From: Alkalihalophilus pseudofirmus OF4
Lineage (GTDB): Bacteria; Bacillota; Bacilli; Bacillales; Bacillaceae_D
Direction of reading: 5' to 3'
NCBI RefSeq assembly: GCF_000005825.2
Contig: NC_013791.2
Coordinates: 806,001-870,000 of the forward strand
DNA: 64,000 nucleotides
Shown here piece by piece: positions 60,864-64,000 of the stretch. Within the stretch, counting starts at the first letter, position 1, and each line of letters begins with the position of its first letter. The position numbers were made by a program, and so were the translations under genes. The notes beneath the pieces were generated by a model that saw nothing but the letters and a program-made list of their open reading frames with translations, did no database searches and had not been told where the DNA came from.

Positions 60864-61916
60864 TTACCACAAAACATCTAATACATTTCCATCAAACCAG
60901 TTGGTATCAATATTGCAAGTTTCTGCATCGATCCCGTACTGCCACCCTCCGATTAGCCCTCCTTCAGGGAATTCTGGATTATAGGCAGGTGCGTTCGCTT
61001 CTGTCGTAATTCCTTCATTAGGGGATGCTGTCCAAATGTACATTTCATCGTAAATAGTACTATCTTGTTCAGCAGCTGCAACGTATGCAGTATATAGTTC
61101 TTCACTTGGGCTGAAAATGCCATAAATACCAGAGTTGTATTCAGATTCCATCATCGTTTCATGCCAGCCTAAAATGAATTGATCATCAATCGGATAGATC
61201 GGTTCGACATTTGCAAATAAAGCAACACCTTCAGGAATTCCAAAGTCTCGTGCGAGCTCAATGGCAGCAGATGCTTCACTTTGACCTTTGTCAAATCCAA
61301 CGGGTTCATTAAATTGATTCCAAATGACAAGGATTTGAATGTCATTTGATTGGAGCAATTCAACTTCTTCCTGAGTTAATCCAAACGATACGCCATCTTT
61401 GTCCCCTAGATAACGACCCCATACTTCGGGATTACCGAAATTATCCCGTACACAGGCTAACAGTTCATCATCTGTTAAGCTTGCTGAATCCACTCCCCAT
61501 ACGATATCAGGCGTTTCGCTGTCCCCATTTCCATTGCTGTCTCCGTTAGCATTGCCATTATTACTGCCATTCCCCCCGCTAGTGCCATTTTCATTTGAAC
61601 TTTTACCCTCTTTATCTACTTGATTAGAGATGGCATTTCTAACGGTAACATCTACACTAACGGATATATTATTGAGTACATTGTTATCATTTTCATTGGT
61701 TTCTCCGTTATTTACCTGGTTATCAATGGAGTTCTCGACAATTGCATTCTCAGAATCAATGTTATTTTGGATATTATTCTTAATCGCAGCATCTCCATCA
61801 AACACGACCGAACCAGGTGCAGGAGTTTTACTTTGGCTGATAATTGAGACGGTTAAAACAAACAAAATGGAAAGGGTAGCAACCATAAAAAGCATAAGAT
61901 TTGTCTTCGTATTCAT
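60864..61916 (-). CDS. Membrane-anchored DUF1906 (glycoside hydrolase-like) protein
   Basis: The 350-residue protein has one N-terminal membrane helix (about residues 5-27). A low-complexity extracellular linker follows (about 40-138), rich in Asn, Gly and Ser, with repeats of NNI/NSI and NGN types. Then comes a DUF1906 domain of about 210 residues starting VWGVDSASLTDDELLACVRD and with IQILVIWNQFNEP and YGIFSPSEELYTAY. DUF1906 resembles GH25-like TIM barrels that act on bacterial wall. Anchoring outside suggests a wall-linked role. AAGGCGGTG precedes the ATG. Confidence 0.82.
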   Translation of the reverse strand: MNTKTNLMLFMVATLSILFVLTVSIISQSKTPAPGSVVFDGDAAIKNNIQNNIDSENAIVENSIDNQVNNGETNENDNNVLNNISVSVDVTVRNAISNQVDKEGKSSNENGTSGGNGSNNGNANGDSNGNGDSETPDIVWGVDSASLTDDELLACVRDNFGNPEVWGRYLGDKDGVSFGLTQEEVELLQSNDIQILVIWNQFNEPVGFDKGQSEASAAIELARDFGIPEGVALFANVEPIYPIDDQFILGWHETMMESEYNSGIYGIFSPSEELYTAYVAAAEQDSTIYDEMYIWTASPNEGITTEANAPAYNPEFPEGGLIGGWQYGIDAETCNIDTNWFDGNVLDVLW

Positions 61917-62034
61917 TAATTCACCGCCTTATTTTACTCGAACTATTGTATGAAAGGCAGGCAAATAAGGTGAAGGAATGACCTTGAATCTTACTGCTTG
62001 AAATCTAAAAATACGATAGAATAGAGGTGGAGTT

Positions 62035-62088
62035 ATGATAATTCGGAAAATTTTGTTTCTGGAGGGTGTTTACAAATGGACCATGTGA
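62035..62088 (+). CDS. Possible 17-codon leader ORF overlapping the GlcD-like gene
   Basis: MIIRKILFLEGVYKWTM ends at a TGA 10-12 bp inside the next gene, in another frame. GAGGTGG at 62024-62030 is 4 nt before its ATG. Such overlap could couple translation. Coding is uncertain. Confidence 0.35.
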   Translation: MIIRKILFLEGVYKWTM

Positions 62089-63434
62089 AAGAACTGAGTA
62101 AGCTTTTAACAGAAGATCAAGTGACCACAAATCAAACGATGCGTGAGCAGCATAGCCGTGATGAGAGCTATCACATTCCATCTTTGCCTGATATGGTCAT
62201 CTTTCCAAAAAGGACAGAAGATGTTCAAAAGGTCATAAACTATGCAAATACATACGAAATTCCGGTAGTGCCTTTTGGGCTAGGCTCAAGTTTAGAGGGA
62301 AATGCGATTCCTTATAAAGGAGGAATTTCTCTAGATATGTCTCTTATGAATCAAGTGCTTGAAGTAAGACCAAATGATTTCTTAATTAAAGTGCAGCCAG
62401 GGATTACTCGACTCCAGTTAAATAAAGAGCTGAAGAAGTACGGATTATTTTTTACAGTAGATCCCGGTGCTGACGCAACGCTCGGTGGAATGGCTGCTAC
62501 AAATGCAAGCGGGACTACCTCTGTAAGATACGGGATTATGCGAGATCAGGTACGTGATTTGGAAGTTGTATTAGCGAGTGGTGAAGTTATTCATACGGGA
62601 GGTCTCTCAGCTAAGTCTTCTTCAGGGTTGCATTTAAATGGATTAATGGTTGGATCTGAAGGGACACTTGGTGTTATTACGGAGTTAACATTAAAAGTAC
62701 ACGGCATACCAGAATGCATCATGGCAGCGAGAGCTACTTTTCCTGATCCAGGGCGAGCTGTGGAGGCAGTGACAAGTATATTAGCTGCTAATATTCCGGT
62801 TGCCCGCATGGAATTTGTGGACGAGCATTCCATTCAGCAAGTGAATATTGCCAATGAAAGAAACTACGAACTGAAGCCGACACTATTTTTAGAGTTTCAT
62901 GGTAATGAAGCAGGTCTCAAGCAAGATGTAGAGTTTATGAAAGAAATAGTCAGTGACTTAGGTTGTATGGATATTCATTTTGAAATGGATACAAAATCAC
63001 GCGCTGAACTTTGGGAAGCACGACACAATCTAGCTTATTCATTTATCCACGGGCATCCAGGCAAGAAGCTGATGGTGACAGATGTCAGTCTTCCTATAAC
63101 TGAGCTTGCAGGAGCTATTCTTCATGCAAGAGCATCCATTGAAAAGACAGGACTTGTGGGCGCAGTGGTGGGCCATGTAGGGGATGGTAATTATCATGCG
63201 CTTGTTATGGTTGATTTAGCAGATGAGACAGAAGTAGAAAAGGCGAAGGAGCTAAATGAACTGATCGTTCTTTATGCACTAGAACGGGGAGGCACATGTA
63301 CAGGTGAACACGGTGTCGGCGTCGGAAAAGTGAAGTATCAGCAAAAGGAACATGGTGCCGCCTATGAAGTGATGAAATCAATTAAGCACACCCTGGATCC
63401 TAAAGGAATTATGAATCCGGGAAAAATATTCTAA
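62076..63434 (+). CDS. FAD-linked oxidase (GlcD/D-lactate dehydrogenase-like)
   Basis: The 452-residue VAO-family flavoprotein has VVPFGLGSSLEGNAIPYKGG near residue 68 and the FAD-binding LGGMAATNASGTTSVRYG near 135. Its C-terminal half has the metal/substrate motifs VGHVGDGNYHALVMVD and GGTCTGEHGVGVGK. It oxidises a D-2-hydroxy acid such as D-lactate or glycolate with a quinone or flavoprotein acceptor. No GlcE or GlcF genes are next to it, so the electron acceptor is open. GGAGGG lies before the ATG. Confidence 0.85.
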   Translation: MDHVKELSKLLTEDQVTTNQTMREQHSRDESYHIPSLPDMVIFPKRTEDVQKVINYANTYEIPVVPFGLGSSLEGNAIPYKGGISLDMSLMNQVLEVRPNDFLIKVQPGITRLQLNKELKKYGLFFTVDPGADATLGGMAATNASGTTSVRYGIMRDQVRDLEVVLASGEVIHTGGLSAKSSSGLHLNGLMVGSEGTLGVITELTLKVHGIPECIMAARATFPDPGRAVEAVTSILAANIPVARMEFVDEHSIQQVNIANERNYELKPTLFLEFHGNEAGLKQDVEFMKEIVSDLGCMDIHFEMDTKSRAELWEARHNLAYSFIHGHPGKKLMVTDVSLPITELAGAILHARASIEKTGLVGAVVGHVGDGNYHALVMVDLADETEVEKAKELNELIVLYALERGGTCTGEHGVGVGKVKYQQKEHGAAYEVMKSIKHTLDPKGIMNPGKIF

Positions 63435-63448
63435 AGTGAACAAGCTAG

Positions 63449-63480
63449 ATGCTGCCTCATCATAAAATGAGGCAGCTTTT
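63449..63480 (+). terminator. Rho-independent terminator of the GlcD-like gene
   Basis: GCTGCCTCAT / ATGAGGCAGC stem with a 6-nt loop, followed by five T. Confidence 0.88.
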
Positions 63481-63496
63481 TGTGTTAAATCCAATT

Positions 63497-63651
63497 GACG
63501 CAATTCTCCTCTGAAAAATGATAAACCTCTGAGTATTGACGCATACCGCAGTTGAATTAGAACAATAATCGTAAAGGGACGCAATTCAACTTTCAAAAGA
63601 TACATTTATCTAATCAATCCGAGCAATCACCTTACGAATGGACGCATAATT
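63497..63651. repeat. Degenerate 21-bp-periodic GACGCAATT array (array 2)
   Basis: Core units at 63497 (GACGCAATT), 63538 (GACGCAT), 63578 (GACGCAATT) and 63641 (GACGCATAATT), with degenerate traces near 63560 (GAACAAT) and 63621 (GAGCAAT). Their spacings of 41, 40 and 63 bp are about 2, 2 and 3 times 21. The orientation is as in array 1 at 38 kb. Confidence 0.7.
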
Positions 63652-63830
63652 GACCCCAAAAAATATAATTCCAGTTTCTCAACCCACATGTCCATTAAAA
63701 AAATGAAAAAAAGTGAATTAATTAGAATGATGTCGATATAAAGAGAAAGAAGCTGAATCATAAGGGAAAACCGTCCGAAATAACTTATCTGAATATTTAC
63801 AAAAATTAAATAATTAGTTATAGTAAGGAC
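63652..63830. other. Non-coding AT-rich stretch
   Basis: Between array 2 and the tandem repeat I see no credible gene. An open frame on the minus strand (63627-63881) is long but of mostly hydrophobic, A/T-driven composition, without a ribosome site. Confidence 0.5.
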
Positions 63831-63885
63831 AAGCAACACCAAGCAATACTTAGTAACACCCAAGCAACACCCAAGCAACACCCCA
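63831..63885. repeat. Short tandem repeat (about 11-bp unit)
   Basis: Units close to AAGCAACACCC run in tandem for about five copies (AAGCAACACC, AAGCAATACTT, AGTAACACCC, AAGCAACACCC, AAGCAACACCC). The last 115 bases of the window after them hold no gene I can identify. Confidence 0.7.
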
Positions 63886-64000
63886 ACACAACTTCTTAGG
63901 AAAGGGGATAGGATATGTAAGATAAGGCAGGAGCATGGCTACACCAATTTGGAACTCTTTGAAGGGACTGATTCCAATGACGTAGCGAAAGCGAAATGTA

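Noticed and set aside
63627-63881. 84-residue gene on the minus strand
   Set aside because: Low-complexity hydrophobic translation of AT-rich repeat DNA, no ribosome site.
1-64000. tRNA, rRNA, tmRNA or prophage genes
   Set aside because: No clover-leaf, rRNA core or phage structural gene was recognised by eye; a tRNAscan or Rfam scan would be needed to exclude small RNAs.

Overview
The window is a contiguous stretch of a low-to-medium GC Bacillota chromosome. Gene order from the partial mnmA through yrrB, recD2, yrrD, yrrI, alaS, ireB, ruvX, yrzB, mltG, yrrM, yrrN, yrrO, udk, greA and yrrS is the order known from Bacillus subtilis and relatives. Other Bacillus marks are a T-box before alaS, CtsR, PerR and CcpA-type sites, and homologues of ykfBC, yxlEFG, clpE and hemAT. 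The secreted subtilisin, with a mature start close to that of high-alkaline proteases, suggests (inference) an alkaliphilic Bacillaceae such as the Alkalihalobacillus group.

Layout. 1-15.4 kb: conserved housekeeping block for tRNA modification (mnmA; yrrM/yrrN/yrrO for 5-methoxyuridine), DNA repair (recD2, ruvX), cell wall (mltG, ireB), alanyl-tRNA synthetase, uridine kinase and GreA. 15.4-20.3 kb: an acyl-CoA dehydrogenase, yrrS, a truncated SRAP gene and a PfeT-like P1B-4 ATPase preceded by a near-perfect PerR box. 20.27-21.74 kb: a complete IS3-family (IS150-type) element with an A-AAA-AAG frameshift site. 21.9-23.3 kb: a GPH-type sugar symporter under a cre site. 23.4-31.7 kb: a full malonate uptake and biotin-independent malonate decarboxylase locus (madLM divergent from gntR-mdcH-A-B-C-DE-G), with a fused beta/gamma subunit and three copies of one shared operator. 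31.8-44 kb: polysaccharide deacetylase, orphan membrane and lipoprotein genes, a SWIM-SNF2 helicase, a 21-bp-periodic repeat array, a YcsI-family protein, an MFS transporter and clpE with clustered CtsR boxes. 44.2-47 kb: an unusual 886-aa secreted protein built of seven NlpC/P60 modules, only one of which keeps the catalytic residues. 47-55 kb: HemAT-like oxygen sensor with a possible pseudoknot leader, nicotinate phosphoribosyltransferase, muropeptide recycling (ykfB-ykfC) and subtilisin. 55-63.4 kb: accessory genes (GrpB, isolated 5TMR-LYT sensor, SET protein, ArsR-DUF2087 regulator, yxlEFG-like ABC exporter, DUF1906 protein, GlcD-like oxidase). 63.4-64 kb: a second degenerate 21-bp array and a short 11-bp tandem repeat.

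Functionally the accessory part concerns carbon scavenging (malonate, glycosides, 2-hydroxy acids, peptidoglycan peptides, protein) and stress or metal homeostasis (ClpE, PfeT). The features that most deserve a second look are the seven-module NlpC/P60 protein, the two 21-bp-periodic GACGCAATT arrays, the malonate operator set with the MdcD-MdcE fusion, the hemAT leader fold and the 5'-terminal hairpin of the subtilisin transcript. No tRNA, rRNA, CRISPR array or prophage was recognised. All family names are from motif recognition by eye, with no database search.
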